In this document: positions 17,026 to 25,337 of the stretch, piece by piece | How the letters are laid out: the number at the start of each line of letters is the position of its first letter | Position numbering within the stretch: the first letter of the stretch is position 1 | NCBI GenBank assembly: GCA_011391125.1 | Contig: JAABRE010000001.1 | Coordinates: 1-64,000 of the forward strand | Reading direction: 5' to 3' | Source: Synechococcales cyanobacterium S06 | Lineage (GTDB): Bacteria > Cyanobacteriota > Cyanobacteriia > Cyanobacteriales > JAABRE01 | DNA: 64,000 nt | Position numbers and translations under genes: made by a program | Notes under the pieces: generated by a model | Told to the model about the DNA's origin: nothing | What the model saw: only the letters and a program-made list of their open reading frames with translations | Databases searched by the model: none

Positions 17026-17098
17026 AGTTGATAGTTGATAGTTGATAGTTGATAGTTGATAGTTATTCTTTTTACTTTTTACTTTTTACTTTTTACTT
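17026..17098. repeat. TTGATAG and CTTTTTA tandem tracts
   Basis: About six copies of TTGATAG (17026-17060), then four copies of a TTTTTAC heptamer (17066-17098), fill the gap between the M20 peptidase and DUF1611 genes. Similar TTTTTAC repeats sit at about 18940-18985. Confidence 0.7.
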
Positions 17099-18263
17099 CT
17101 TCCATATTTGGTGTTAACAATAAATTTGCTAATAGGGCTGCTCGTTCAACTAATCTGTCTATATAGACAAATTCGCCAGGTGCGTGGGCCTCATCGCCAA
17201 CTGCTCCTAATCCGTCTAGGGTGGGTGTGTAAAGATTGGTCAAATTGCCGTCTGAACCACCCCCCGCGGTGGCCTCCTCTAGTTGAATACCCAATTTTAG
17301 GGCAGTTTCTCGCGCATATTGCCACAATTGCTCGTTTTTAGGTGTTTTTTCCATGGGAGGTCTCTCTAAACCACCTTCGACGATGATTTCTATGCCGGGG
17401 GTGGTTGGTTGAATATTCCTGATGGCGGTTTCCACTTTTTCAGCATCTTCTAAATGCAAGATTCGCACATCCACAACAGCCTTGCTTTCGGGGGCAACGA
17501 CATTAGGGCGGATTCCACCGTCAATTGTCCCGACGTTAACGGTGATTCCTCTGTCTGGATTATTCAGTGCAAATAATTTCTGCACGACGAAGGAAAGTTC
17601 TAAAATTGCGCTCAAACCCTTTTCGGGAGCTAATCCTGCGTGGGAAGCTTTACCAATTATTCTAATAATAAATTCGCCAACTCCTTTACGTCTAGTTTTT
17701 AGTTTACCATCTGGTCCTAAAGATGGTTCTAAAACGAAGGCTCTCTCAGCTATTTTTGCTAATCTAATCAGGTGATTTCTTGAGTCATAACTCCCAATTT
17801 CTTCGTCGGAATTGATGAATATTACTGGGGAAATTTCTGGCTCAATTTCGTTAGTTTGTAAAGCTTCAATCGCAAATATCATAAACATTAAACCAGCTTT
17901 CATGTCATAACTTCCTGGTCCATAGAGCTTATTTTTGCTGGTATAAAGGGGCATTTTTTCTAAAGTTCCTAATGGCCAAACTGTATCGGAATGGCCGATT
18001 AATAATTGGTTTTTTTGTTGGAATTTACGCTTTTTTGGTATTGCTAATAAGTTACCTCCAGTATTACGAGTGGGAATAATTTTTACTTGATAATCTCTTT
18101 TGATTAATTCTTTTTTCAGGAGCTTAAATACTGGTTTTTGTGTTTGGGCTAAATTAGAAGGAGATTCCATTCTTACTAAAGTTTCTAATAAGTCGATCAT
18201 TTCTCCTTTTTTATAATGTAAATAATCTAATATTTTTAGTGCTTTACAATTAGTCATAATCAT
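17079..18263 (-). CDS. M20 family metallopeptidase (glutamate carboxypeptidase/deacylase type)
   Basis: A 394-residue cytosolic zinc hydrolase of the M20 family (carboxypeptidase G2, ArgE, DapE, aminoacylases). Metal ligands and neighbours are visible: LLIGHSDTVWP (His, about residue 91), YGPGSYDMKAGLMFMIFA (bridging Asp), NSDEEIGSYDSR (Glu base and Glu ligand), AFVLEPSLG, and a C-terminal HAPGEFVYIDRL (last His). The dimerisation domain begins at about GVGEFIIRIIGKASHAGLAPEKG. It starts 23 bp after the flavin reductase gene and precedes DUF1611, suggesting one transcript. The substrate is unknown; N-acylated amino acids or [13 protein letters not shown] the usual range. Confidence 0.88.
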   Translation of the reverse strand: MIMTNCKALKILDYLHYKKGEMIDLLETLVRMESPSNLAQTQKPVFKLLKKELIKRDYQVKIIPTRNTGGNLLAIPKKRKFQQKNQLLIGHSDTVWPLGTLEKMPLYTSKNKLYGPGSYDMKAGLMFMIFAIEALQTNEIEPEISPVIFINSDEEIGSYDSRNHLIRLAKIAERAFVLEPSLGPDGKLKTRRKGVGEFIIRIIGKASHAGLAPEKGLSAILELSFVVQKLFALNNPDRGITVNVGTIDGGIRPNVVAPESKAVVDVRILHLEDAEKVETAIRNIQPTTPGIEIIVEGGLERPPMEKTPKNEQLWQYARETALKLGIQLEEATAGGGSDGNLTNLYTPTLDGLGAVGDEAHAPGEFVYIDRLVERAALLANLLLTPNMEEVKSKK

Positions 18264-18286
18264 AATTATTAGTTGTCAATTGTTAA

Positions 18287-18886
18287 TTATTGACAAAATC
18301 CGCTATGAAAAGGAAATGAGTTGCTATGAGCAATTTTGGCATAACGTCCGGGGGACAGGTATGCTAAAAGGGGGGCTTTCAAGAGTAAATCTTGATCATC
18401 GAATCCTGAGAGACGTAAAGCTTTGTTTTGTACAGCAGCAGCGACGATTTTCCCCGTAATTAAGCTATTTTCCCCAAAATTGTCAATAATTCGGTCTAAT
18501 TGACATTCTAAATATAAATAAGCGTCTTTGAGTAAAACTCCATCAACCATCGTAGCCGAAAAAGTCGGTAATACCGCTAAACTCGGTTTGGAATGATCAT
18601 CACATCGAGGCGCTGCTGATAAACTTGTCAATATAATTTGTTCAGGGTGGGGAAAGCTGACTGTGAAAACTTTTTCCCGCTTAATATTATGATAGGTGTT
18701 ATGGTGCGGCGTACAAACGAAACCAAAATAATTGCTTTTTCCCAATGGAGTACATTGACTTTTAGCCGCTAAATCATAATTGCCATCTTCTTCTTTTGTC
18801 CCCACTAAGATTAAAGGGGCAACAGTGAAAAAATGCTCCCACAAGGGTTGATTTACGTCTAAATTAACCAATTCTGCATCAGACAT
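18287..18886 (-). CDS. Flavin reductase family protein
   Basis: A 199-residue FMN-binding split-barrel protein of the flavin reductase-like/DIM6-NTAB family. It has GTKEEDGNYDLAAKSQCTPLG (about residues 29-49), FGFVCTPHHNTYHNIKREKV and a Cys-rich ECQLDRIID segment, which surround FMN in relatives. Such proteins supply reduced flavin to monooxygenases or bind FMN without a known partner. No oxygenase is encoded nearby. It is the first gene of the minus-strand run with M20 peptidase (23-bp gap) and DUF1611. Confidence 0.8.
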   Translation of the reverse strand: MSDAELVNLDVNQPLWEHFFTVAPLILVGTKEEDGNYDLAAKSQCTPLGKSNYFGFVCTPHHNTYHNIKREKVFTVSFPHPEQIILTSLSAAPRCDDHSKPSLAVLPTFSATMVDGVLLKDAYLYLECQLDRIIDNFGENSLITGKIVAAAVQNKALRLSGFDDQDLLLKAPLLAYLSPGRYAKIAHSNSFPFHSGFCQ

Positions 18887-18987
18887 AATTTTTTGATCTC
18901 CCTAAATTTACTAATTTTCTACTACTTTTTCCTTTTTATTTCTTACCTCCTACTTTTTACTTTTTACTTGTTACTTTTTACTTCTCT

Positions 18988-19209
18988 CTAATCTTCATCC
19001 CAAGATTCCCGGGGCAATAAATCAATAATATGATCTCTGAGTAAATAGCCATTTCTTTCTAATTCTTGTTCAACCATGGGCCATTCTCTGGGGGGAATAT
19101 ATTGACAAAGGGTGTAAATTGGTTGTTTACGGTCAATTTTACCTTGAAAGAGAAGTTGTTGAGCTTCATGTTTGATTATTTCAAGCGAATATTCAAGGGT
19201 TGATAACAT
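18988..19209 (-). CDS. DUF4327 family protein
   Basis: A 73-residue cyanobacterial protein that I match to DUF4327. It has an N-terminal helix YSLEIIKHEAQQLLFQGKID, then PIYTLCQYIPPREWPMVEQE, and ends LLRDHIIDLLPRESWDED. No catalytic motif, signal peptide or membrane segment. The ribosome site AAGGAGG lies just before the ATG. Function unknown. It is separated from the flavin reductase gene by about 100 bp of TTTTTAC repeats. Confidence 0.8.
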   Translation of the reverse strand: MLSTLEYSLEIIKHEAQQLLFQGKIDRKQPIYTLCQYIPPREWPMVEQELERNGYLLRDHIIDLLPRESWDED

Positions 19210-19504
19210 GGTTTTGGCCTCCTTTTTTAAGTCTGGTTTTTGTAATTAAACTTAATGAAACTTAGTAAAAGTTAATAAATTAGTGGGATGAAAGTGAACG
19301 AAACTGAGTAACTTAAATTGTCGAGAACCCTTAATAATTAAGACTTAATTCGGGGTATGAGCTAACGACTCCCTAATCAGGTTTCTGACACTTCAATTAT
19401 CTATCAATAAGGATAATTATCCGACTTAACTTTGCTATTTGTTACAATTGAGCCAAAAATTACCAGATGCACTACAATAAATGTTAAGTTTCGTAAGATT
19501 TTCG

Positions 19505-19533
19505 GTGGTATGTCACCTCAAAATTATTATAAT
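19505..19533 (+). promoter_or_regulatory. Putative promoter of the DAHP synthase gene
   Basis: A perfect TATAAT box at 19528-19533 lies 55 bp before the start codon. The -35 position falls in GGTGGTATGTCACC, a short imperfect palindrome that could be an operator. The rest of 19210-19588 is AT-rich with no gene or repeat I can support. Confidence 0.4.
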
Positions 19534-19588
19534 AGAAACTTAAATTTAGATTAATGTTCGATAGATTGTAGGAAAACAGGAAAAATAA

Positions 19589-20650
19589 ATGTTAGCTACT
19601 CCCATGAAAATTAGATTACTCTCAGATACTAGAATTGAATCTTCAAAAGTGTTATTAACTCCGCAAGAAATACAAGAAAGGTTACCCATAAATGATCGGG
19701 AAGCTGAAACAGTATTTCAAGGAAGAAGAGATATTGAAAATATTATTGATGGTAATGATAAAAGAAAGTTTATTGTAGTTGGTCCTTGTTCTATTCATGA
19801 TGTTAATTTGGCTTTGGAATATGCCAAAAAACTAAAGAAACTTTCTGATCTGGTGCGAGATAAATTATTATTAGTAATGCGGGTTTATTTTGAAAAACCA
19901 AGAACAACTGTCGGTTGGAAAGGATTAATTAATGATCCAGATATCGATGGATCATTTCAGATTGAAAAAGGTCTCTTAACTGCGCGTCAATTATTACTAA
20001 ATATAGCACAAATAGGATTACCTACTGCCACAGAAGCTTTAGATCCAATTACTCCTCAATATTTGTCTGATTTAATTTCTTGGTCAGCTATTGGCGCAAG
20101 AACCATTGAATCACAAACTCACCGAGAAATGGCCAGTGGATTATCTACTCCATTAGGTTTTAAAAACGGTACTGATGGTAATATTGAAGTAGCTTTAAAT
20201 GCCATGGAAGCGGCGAGAAGTTCTCATTGTTTTTTAGGGATGAATGAAAAGGGAGAAGCAAGTATTTTAACCACCAAAGGTAACGAATATGGTCAGATTA
20301 TTTTAAGAGGTGGTGGTGGTAAAACTAATTATGATTTTGAAACCGTTAAACAGGTGGAACTACAATTAAAAGAAAGGGGTTTACCACAGGAAATTGTCAT
20401 TGATTGTAGTCATGGTAATTCTAGCAAAGATCACCGCAAACAAAAAGAGGTATTTGCTAATGTAATTGACCAAATTGTAGCGGGAGATTCGGCAATTGTG
20501 GGCTTAATGTTAGAGTCGAATATTAATGAAGGAAACCAACCAATTCCGGATGATATTAGAGACTTAAAATATGGGATTTCTATTACTGATAAATGTATTA
20601 ATTGGTCAGAAACCGAAGAGATTATTTTGCAAGCTTATGACAAATTATAG
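19589..20650 (+). CDS. 3-deoxy-7-phosphoheptulonate synthase, class I (AroG-type)
   Basis: Condenses phosphoenolpyruvate with erythrose 4-phosphate in the first step of the shikimate pathway. The 353-residue protein aligns with the E. coli AroF/AroG/AroH type: KFIVVGPCSIHDVNLALEYA (about residues 60-79), MRVYFEKPRTTVGWKGLIND, ARTIESQTHREMASGLSTPL, GGGKTNYDFETV and the metal site region IVIDCSHGNSSKDHRKQ. The N-terminal 50 residues correspond to the feedback-regulatory extension of this class. Its stop codon TAG (20648-20650) lies inside the left end of a TATAGC repeat, so the repeat has set the C-terminus (ending YDKL). Confidence 0.93.
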   Translation: MLATPMKIRLLSDTRIESSKVLLTPQEIQERLPINDREAETVFQGRRDIENIIDGNDKRKFIVVGPCSIHDVNLALEYAKKLKKLSDLVRDKLLLVMRVYFEKPRTTVGWKGLINDPDIDGSFQIEKGLLTARQLLLNIAQIGLPTATEALDPITPQYLSDLISWSAIGARTIESQTHREMASGLSTPLGFKNGTDGNIEVALNAMEAARSSHCFLGMNEKGEASILTTKGNEYGQIILRGGGGKTNYDFETVKQVELQLKERGLPQEIVIDCSHGNSSKDHRKQKEVFANVIDQIVAGDSAIVGLMLESNINEGNQPIPDDIRDLKYGISITDKCINWSETEEIILQAYDKL

Positions 20651-20748
20651 CACTTTCCGATTAAATGTTATATATCCCTCACCCCCTACCCCCTCATCCC
20701 AAGGGGAGAGGGGAAGAGAGAGGTAAAATGTCAAATTAAAATGCTATA
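20646..20748. mobile_element. TATAGC-family MITE, copy B
   Basis: About 103 bp, left end TATAGCACTTTCCGATTAAA, core CCCTCATCCCAAGGGGAGAG, right end TTAAAATGCTATA. The left end supplies the stop codon of the DAHP synthase gene. The right end continues into TATAAT (20747-20752), a possible -10 for the gene starting at 20769. Confidence 0.8.
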
Positions 20749-20768
20749 TAATGTTAGGATAACCTAAA

Positions 20769-21557
20769 ATGTCGGACAGTAATCAAAATTTGGAACTGTT
20801 ACAAAATACCCTCAAACAATTATCTCTAATTCTCAGGGATTTAGAGGAAAATGTAACAGAGAATCCCCAAGTATTAACGGAGGTGAAAACCTTGGTTAAT
20901 ACCACAGAGAAATTAGTAGCTGATTTACAAAAAAATGAAGCTACTAAACAGTTAGAAACAAGGGAAGAAGAATACTTTTTTACCTCGGAAAAAGAGTCAG
21001 ACTTATTAACAGAAAAACCCCAAAAATTATCAGCTAAAAAGGGTAAATTTTCTGGTTTTCTTATCCCAGGAATCGTAGCATTAATTGCGGTAATTGTGGT
21101 GATGGTGTGGTATTTTGTCTTACCTAAACTAGAGGTTAAAATAGCACAAGAAACAGGCACAAAAACCGAGCAAATCGAGCCTATTTCCGAGATACCTCCG
21201 GAGTTAACGACTCCAGAATTACCGCAAAAAGTGGAGACAATTACACCGGAATTAGAATTAACACCCGAACAAGGATTAATTGCTGCGATAAAAAATCAAA
21301 TCACCGCAATTAAAAACCGTTATGTGGAAGGTTTAGTTATTGCAATTGAACCCAATTTTTCGGACAGTCGTTTAACAATAAAAGTTAGTAATAATTGGGA
21401 TAAATTGGAGCAATCTAATCAGGTATCTATCGCTGATGATATTTTCAAAGAAGCACAAAAATTGGACTTTAAAAAGTTAGAAATAACTAATATTCAAGGA
21501 CAAATTTTAGCAAGAAGTCCAGTGGTAGGAAATAACATAATTATCCTTAATAATTGA
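20769..21557 (+). CDS. Single-pass membrane protein of unknown function
   Basis: 262 residues, not recognised as a named family. The N-terminal part (1-90) is charged and helical (LKQLSLILRDLEENVTENPQ, heptad-like), followed by one transmembrane helix at about residues 95-117 (FLIPGIVALIAVIVVMVWYF), a Pro/Glu/Thr-rich linker (about 125-170), and a C-terminal globular segment with alternating strands (LVIAIEPNFSDSRLTIKVSN, KLEITNIQGQILAR). The layout suggests a cytoplasmic coiled coil and a periplasmic or lumenal domain. It is flanked on both sides by TATAGC repeats (20646-20748 and 21569-21672), with the upstream copy ending 20 bp before its start codon. Confidence 0.65.
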   Translation: MSDSNQNLELLQNTLKQLSLILRDLEENVTENPQVLTEVKTLVNTTEKLVADLQKNEATKQLETREEEYFFTSEKESDLLTEKPQKLSAKKGKFSGFLIPGIVALIAVIVVMVWYFVLPKLEVKIAQETGTKTEQIEPISEIPPELTTPELPQKVETITPELELTPEQGLIAAIKNQITAIKNRYVEGLVIAIEPNFSDSRLTIKVSNNWDKLEQSNQVSIADDIFKEAQKLDFKKLEITNIQGQILARSPVVGNNIIILNN

Positions 21558-21568
21558 TAATTAACAAT

Positions 21569-21672
21569 TATAGCATTTTCTGATTAAGTGTTATATACCC
21601 TCACCCCCAACCCCTCATCCCAAAGGGAGAGGGGGGTAAAAAAGAGGCCAAATATCAAAGAAAAAGGCTCTA
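21569..21672. mobile_element. TATAGC-family MITE, copy C
   Basis: Left end TATAGCATTTTCTGATTAAG, core CATCCCAAAGGGAGAGGGG, and a decayed right end (AAAAAGGCTCTA). It is the least well preserved copy at its right side. Confidence 0.7.
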
Positions 21673-21708
21673 ACAATTGACACTTAATAATTGACAATTA
21701 GGTTAAAA

Positions 21709-21761
21709 GGTGGGCAATTAAAATACTAAATTAATTATAATTGCTCTTTCAATTGCCCACC
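21709..21761. repeat. Hairpin repeat, GGTGGGCAATT family
   Basis: GGTGGGCAATT (21709-21719) and AATTGCCCACC (21751-21761) are perfect 11-bp inverted arms, the same as at 7051-7108. It lies in the 303-bp gap before the phosphohexomutase gene, which also contains the C-rich, G-rich palindrome around CCCCCCTTAATAAGGGGGG (about 21797-21819). Confidence 0.75.
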
Positions 21762-21860
21762 CTACTCTAACTTTCTCTAACTTTGTGATCCCCCCCAACC
21801 CCCCTTAATAAGGGGGGATTCAGGAGGGATCAAAATCACAAAAATATACAAAAAAATACT

Positions 21861-23378
21861 ATGGAAACTAACTGGAAGAAACTACAAAATGGTTCGGATA
21901 TTCGCGGAGTTGCGTTAGAAGGAATTGTGGGTGAAACGGTTAATTTAACGCCGGAAATTGCCAAAAAAATCGGTAAAGCTTTTGTGATTTGGTTAATCAC
22001 AAAAACGGGGAAAATGACCTCAGAATTAACTATTGGTGTCGGGAGAGATAGTCGTTTATCTGGACCGGTTTTAATGGAATCTGTCATGTTAGGAATGACT
22101 GAATTAGGAACTCAGGTATTTGATTTTGAAATCGCATCCACCCCCGCTATGTTTATGAGCACAGTTACCCCAGAATTAAGCTGTGATGGGGCGATAATGT
22201 TAACTGCTAGTCATTTGCCATTTAACCGTAATGGCCTCAAATTTTTCACGAATCAAGGGGGTTTGGATAAGCAGGATATTACGGAAATTTTAAATTTAGC
22301 TGAAGCCAATAATTTTCCTGAAATTAGCGATTTGGGTAGCATACAAACATTTGATTTTATGTCAGTTTATTCTGAAATATTGGTTAGTAAAGTTAGGCAA
22401 AGTGTTAATCATCCGACTAATTTTGAGCAACCTTTACAGGGGTTAAAAATAATAGTTGATGCTGGCAATGGTGCAGGTGGTTTTTATGCTACAAAAGTGC
22501 TACAACCTTTAGGTGCTGATATTTCTGGGAGTCAATTCCTTGATCCTGATGGTACTTTTCCTAACCATATTCCTAATCCAGAAAATGCGGAGGCCATGGC
22601 CTCAATTTGTGATGCTGTTATTAGTAATAAGGCCGATTTTGGCATTATTTTTGATACTGATGTCGATCGCAGTGCAGGAGTCGATCATTTAGGAAATGAG
22701 TTAAATCGTAATCGTTTAATTGCGTTAATTTCGGCCATTGTGTTAAGAGAACATCCTGGTTCAACTATTGTTACTGATTCCATTACTTCGGACGGTTTAA
22801 CTACTTTTATTAATGAGGATTTACAGGGTAAACATCATCGTTTTAAACGGGGTTATAAAAATGTTATTAATGAGGCCATTCGTTTAAATCAATTAGGTGA
22901 AGAATCTTGGTTGGCGATCGAAACATCTGGTCATGGAGCAATGAGGGAAAATTACTTTTTGGATGATGGAGCTTATTTAATTACAAAATTGTTAATTGAA
23001 TTGGCCAAATTAAGACAAGAAGGCAAATTTTTAGGTGATTTAATTAGTAGTTTAAAAGAACCTGCTGAAAGTCAAGAATTTCGCCTAAAAATTGGGGTTG
23101 AAGATTTTAAAGACTACGGTATTCAAGTAATCGAAAAACTGACGGAATTTGCGGAAAGTCAATCTGATTGGCAAATTGTACCAAATAATTATGAAGGTAT
23201 CAGAGTTTCCTGTCAATCTGAAGCAGAAAATGGTTGGTTTCTGTTACGTTTATCTTTACATGATCCAGTTATTCCCCTTAATATTGAGTCGAATATTACG
23301 GGGGGTGTGGATAAAATTGCTAAACGTTTATTAGAGTTTTTAACACCTTTTGAATCCCTTGATTTATCGGTGTTTTAA
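21861..23378 (+). CDS. Phosphohexomutase (phosphomannomutase/phosphoglucomutase family)
   Basis: A 505-residue alpha-D-phosphohexomutase that interconverts hexose 1- and 6-phosphates. The four domains are recognisable: the active-site phosphoserine loop MLTASHLPFNRNGLKFF (Ser about residue 117; TASHLP instead of the commoner TASHNP), metal loop GIIFDTDVDRSAG (about residues 260-272), sugar-binding loop ETSGHGAMRENYFLDDGAYL (about residues 354-373), and the phosphate loop YEGIRVSCQSEAENGWFLLR (about 443-462). The combination, and 505 residues, fits the cyanobacterial/plastid group of PMM-like mutases; sugar specificity cannot be decided from sequence. Monocistronic, with repeats upstream. Confidence 0.87.
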   Translation: METNWKKLQNGSDIRGVALEGIVGETVNLTPEIAKKIGKAFVIWLITKTGKMTSELTIGVGRDSRLSGPVLMESVMLGMTELGTQVFDFEIASTPAMFMSTVTPELSCDGAIMLTASHLPFNRNGLKFFTNQGGLDKQDITEILNLAEANNFPEISDLGSIQTFDFMSVYSEILVSKVRQSVNHPTNFEQPLQGLKIIVDAGNGAGGFYATKVLQPLGADISGSQFLDPDGTFPNHIPNPENAEAMASICDAVISNKADFGIIFDTDVDRSAGVDHLGNELNRNRLIALISAIVLREHPGSTIVTDSITSDGLTTFINEDLQGKHHRFKRGYKNVINEAIRLNQLGEESWLAIETSGHGAMRENYFLDDGAYLITKLLIELAKLRQEGKFLGDLISSLKEPAESQEFRLKIGVEDFKDYGIQVIEKLTEFAESQSDWQIVPNNYEGIRVSCQSEAENGWFLLRLSLHDPVIPLNIESNITGGVDKIAKRLLEFLTPFESLDLSVF

Positions 23379-23425
23379 TTAGTTGAAAATTCGATTTTTG
23401 TCAATTTACTTAGGAGTTGTTATGT

Positions 23426-23674
23426 ATGAACCGTCAAGAATTACTTAATCGTATTACAATTAATCCAAATATTTGTTTCGGTAAACCTTGTATTAATGGT
23501 CATCGCATTTGGGTTTCCTTAATTTTGGATTTTTTAGCCAGTGGAATGACCATGACTGAACTTTTAGACGAATACCCCCAGTTAGAATTTGAGGACATTT
23601 TAGCCTGTATTGCCTACGGAGCCCAAATGTCTCGCGAACGTTTTGTAGAAATTTCACTCGAATCTGTGGCATGA
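23426..23674 (+). CDS. DUF433 family protein (VapB-like antitoxin)
   Basis: An 82-residue DUF433 protein: RITINPNICFGKPCINGHRI followed by VSLILDFLASGMTMTELLDEYPQL and EDILACIAYGAQ, a winged/HTH-like fold used by antitoxins paired with DUF5615 proteins. I choose the ATG at 23426 because GGAG lies 10-13 bases before it; an in-frame TTG at 23417 lies on the ribosome site itself. Its stop overlaps the start of the DUF5615 gene by 4 bp (ATGA), so the two are translationally coupled. Confidence 0.85.
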   Translation: MNRQELLNRITINPNICFGKPCINGHRIWVSLILDFLASGMTMTELLDEYPQLEFEDILACIAYGAQMSRERFVEISLESVA

Positions 23675-23901
23675 AATTCAAACTTGATGAAAATATCGGA
23701 GAAAGGGGCAAAAATTTACTGATTGAAGCGGGATATGATGTCAAAACCGTAGTTGAACAAAATTTAACTAGCACTCCCGACCCAGAAATTATTAAAGTTT
23801 GTCAAAAAGAACAAAGATGTTTAGTAACACTTGATTTAGACTTTAGTAATCCCCTACGTTTTCAACCTTCTCAATATTCCGGTATTGCGGTTTTATTGTA
23901 G
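23671..23901 (+). CDS. DUF5615 family protein (PIN-like toxin), C-terminally truncated
   Basis: A 76-residue PIN-like protein: MKFKLDENI with the first acidic residue, then DVKTVVEQNLTSTPDPEI, and TLDLDFSNPLRFQPSQYSGIAVLL. Relatives are usually about 110 residues and continue after GIAVLRL. Here the frame stops at GIAVLL, followed by an exact 11-nt duplication (TTTTATTGTAG twice) and the hairpin repeat at 23909. Loss of the C-terminal helix is therefore probably due to insertion of that repeat. The core acidic residues (DEN, DLDF) remain. Paired with the upstream DUF433 antitoxin by a 4-bp overlap. Whether it is still toxic cannot be told. Confidence 0.75.
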   Translation: MKFKLDENIGERGKNLLIEAGYDVKTVVEQNLTSTPDPEIIKVCQKEQRCLVTLDLDFSNPLRFQPSQYSGIAVLL

Positions 23902-23908
23902 TTTTATT

Positions 23909-23973
23909 GTAGGGTGCGTCACATTTTTCAATTAATTATTAAACCCATAATTTATCGGTGTGACGCACCCTAC
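23909..23973. repeat. Hairpin repeat, GTAGGGTGCGTCACA family
   Basis: Perfect 15-bp inverted arms GTAGGGTGCGTCACA (23909-23923) and TGTGACGCACCCTAC (23959-23973). Copies are at 26037-26101, 27919-27983 and, partial, 50557-50615. Here it separates the truncated DUF5615 gene from the convergent adhesin gene fragment. Confidence 0.85.
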
Positions 23974-23979
23974 TTACCA

Positions 23980-25213
23980 TTAAATAATCACGAAATTACT
24001 ATTAGAAAGTGAAGGAGAATTATTAAAGATTGCAATCTGGATTTGAGCAGCGCTACCATTACCATCCGCATCGAAATATAACGCACCATCGCTATGATAA
24101 ATAAATCGGTGAGATGCACTACTAGCAACTGTTCCAACCCCACCACTTACAAATTGATTTTTTAACAATTTACCCGCTTTTAAACCACCTTGAAAACCAT
24201 TAGCTTTTATAGCAATTTTATCTTGATTAGCGTTAAAATCGGTGATTCTATCTATTCCTTGAGCTTTCGATTCAAACATAAATTGATCTGCTCCTGTTCC
24301 TCCTGTTAAGGTATCTTTTCCTAAACCACCGATTAAGGTATCGTTACCTTTTCCACCTAATAATTTATCGTTTCCTCCTTCACCTCTGAGGATATTATTA
24401 CCATTATTTCCTGTGATAATATTATTAAGAATATTACCAGTTCCTGTTAAGTCTTTTGTCCCAATTAATGTTAGTTTTTCGATGTTTGGATCGAGGGTAT
24501 AATTAAGGGAAGATTTAACTAAATCAGTGCCACTTTTTGCTCTTTCAATGATAATATCTTCCAATGAATCGATGCTATAAACATCGTTGCCCATACCACC
24601 GATCATGACATCTTTACCGAAACCACCATCCATGGTGTCATTGCCCATACCACCAATTAAAACGTCATCACCTGTACCACCTTTAAGTAGGTCGTTTCCG
24701 CCAGCACCAATGAGGTTATCATCCCCGTCTCCCCCGTTAAGGGTGTCCTTTTTGTCAGTACCCACGAGATTTTCATCAAGTGAACTGGGGCCTTCTGAAA
24801 CATCATTCAAGTTAACTGTGACTATACTTTCATCGAATAATCCCTCAGCATCAGTGGCTTTTATTGTTAAATCAAATTTGGGTGCGTTTTCAAAGTCGAG
24901 ATCATCTTGGTCATTAACGACAACTTGCCAAGCTCCGTTGCTGAATTGAACTTTGAAAGCGCTATTACCGTCACCGTCAACGTCAATATTTCCACCGATT
25001 AATTGAATATTAAGGGTATCGATCGCCTTATCATCGGTTATATTAACATTGCCAAGAAATGTACCGTTTGCTGAATTTTCGTCAATACTAACGATGCTAT
25101 CTGCAATAACAGGAGCAGTGTTAACAGGTTGCTCATTAACATCATTCAAGTTAACGGTGACTGTACTTTGAGAAGATTCGCCAATGGGATCAGTTACTGT
25201 CAGATTGAAGTTA
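23980..25213 (-). pseudogene. RTX/cadherin-domain adhesin, C-terminal part (gene split by MITE)
   Basis: The 3' part of a large secreted calcium-binding protein. It has a cadherin-like repeat (NTAPVIADSIVSIDENSANG, then VQFSNGAWQVVVNDQDDLDF), then a block of RTX nonapeptides (GGDGDDNLIGAGGNDLLKGG and GGMGNDTMDGGFGKDVMIGG), a second RTX block and a C-terminal type I secretion-like end (LYFDADGNGSAAQIQIAIF). Such proteins leave through a TolC-type exporter and bind Ca2+ outside. An open frame runs on upstream of the TTG at 25149 to the edge of the 124-bp MITE at 25214 (FNLTVTDPIGESSQSTVTVN), showing it was continuous with the fragment at 25300-26016. No promoter or ribosome site is visible for it alone. 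Confidence 0.8.
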
Positions 25214-25337
25214 TAGTAATTCCAAATAAAAATTAAACAAAAGTTTTTAGTTTGTTGTTGGACTTTAGTCCTAAGAAGCGCTAAAGCGCAACTACGAACC
25301 TATTTTTCAACTGTTTTAATCTTAATTGGAATCACTA
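25214..25337. mobile_element. 124-bp MITE, copy 1 (inside the adhesin gene)
   Basis: Ends TAGTAATTCCAA and TTGGAATCACTA form imperfect terminal repeats of about 25 bp. The element is flanked by TA (25212-25213 and 25338-25339), the IS630/Tc1-type target duplication. The core holds GGACTTTAGTCC and AGCGCTAAAGCGC. It is nearly identical to the copy at 32152-32275, and its ends match the surviving IS630 end at 461-472. It encodes nothing. Removing 124 bp plus one TA (126 bp) rejoins the adhesin frame. Confidence 0.9.
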
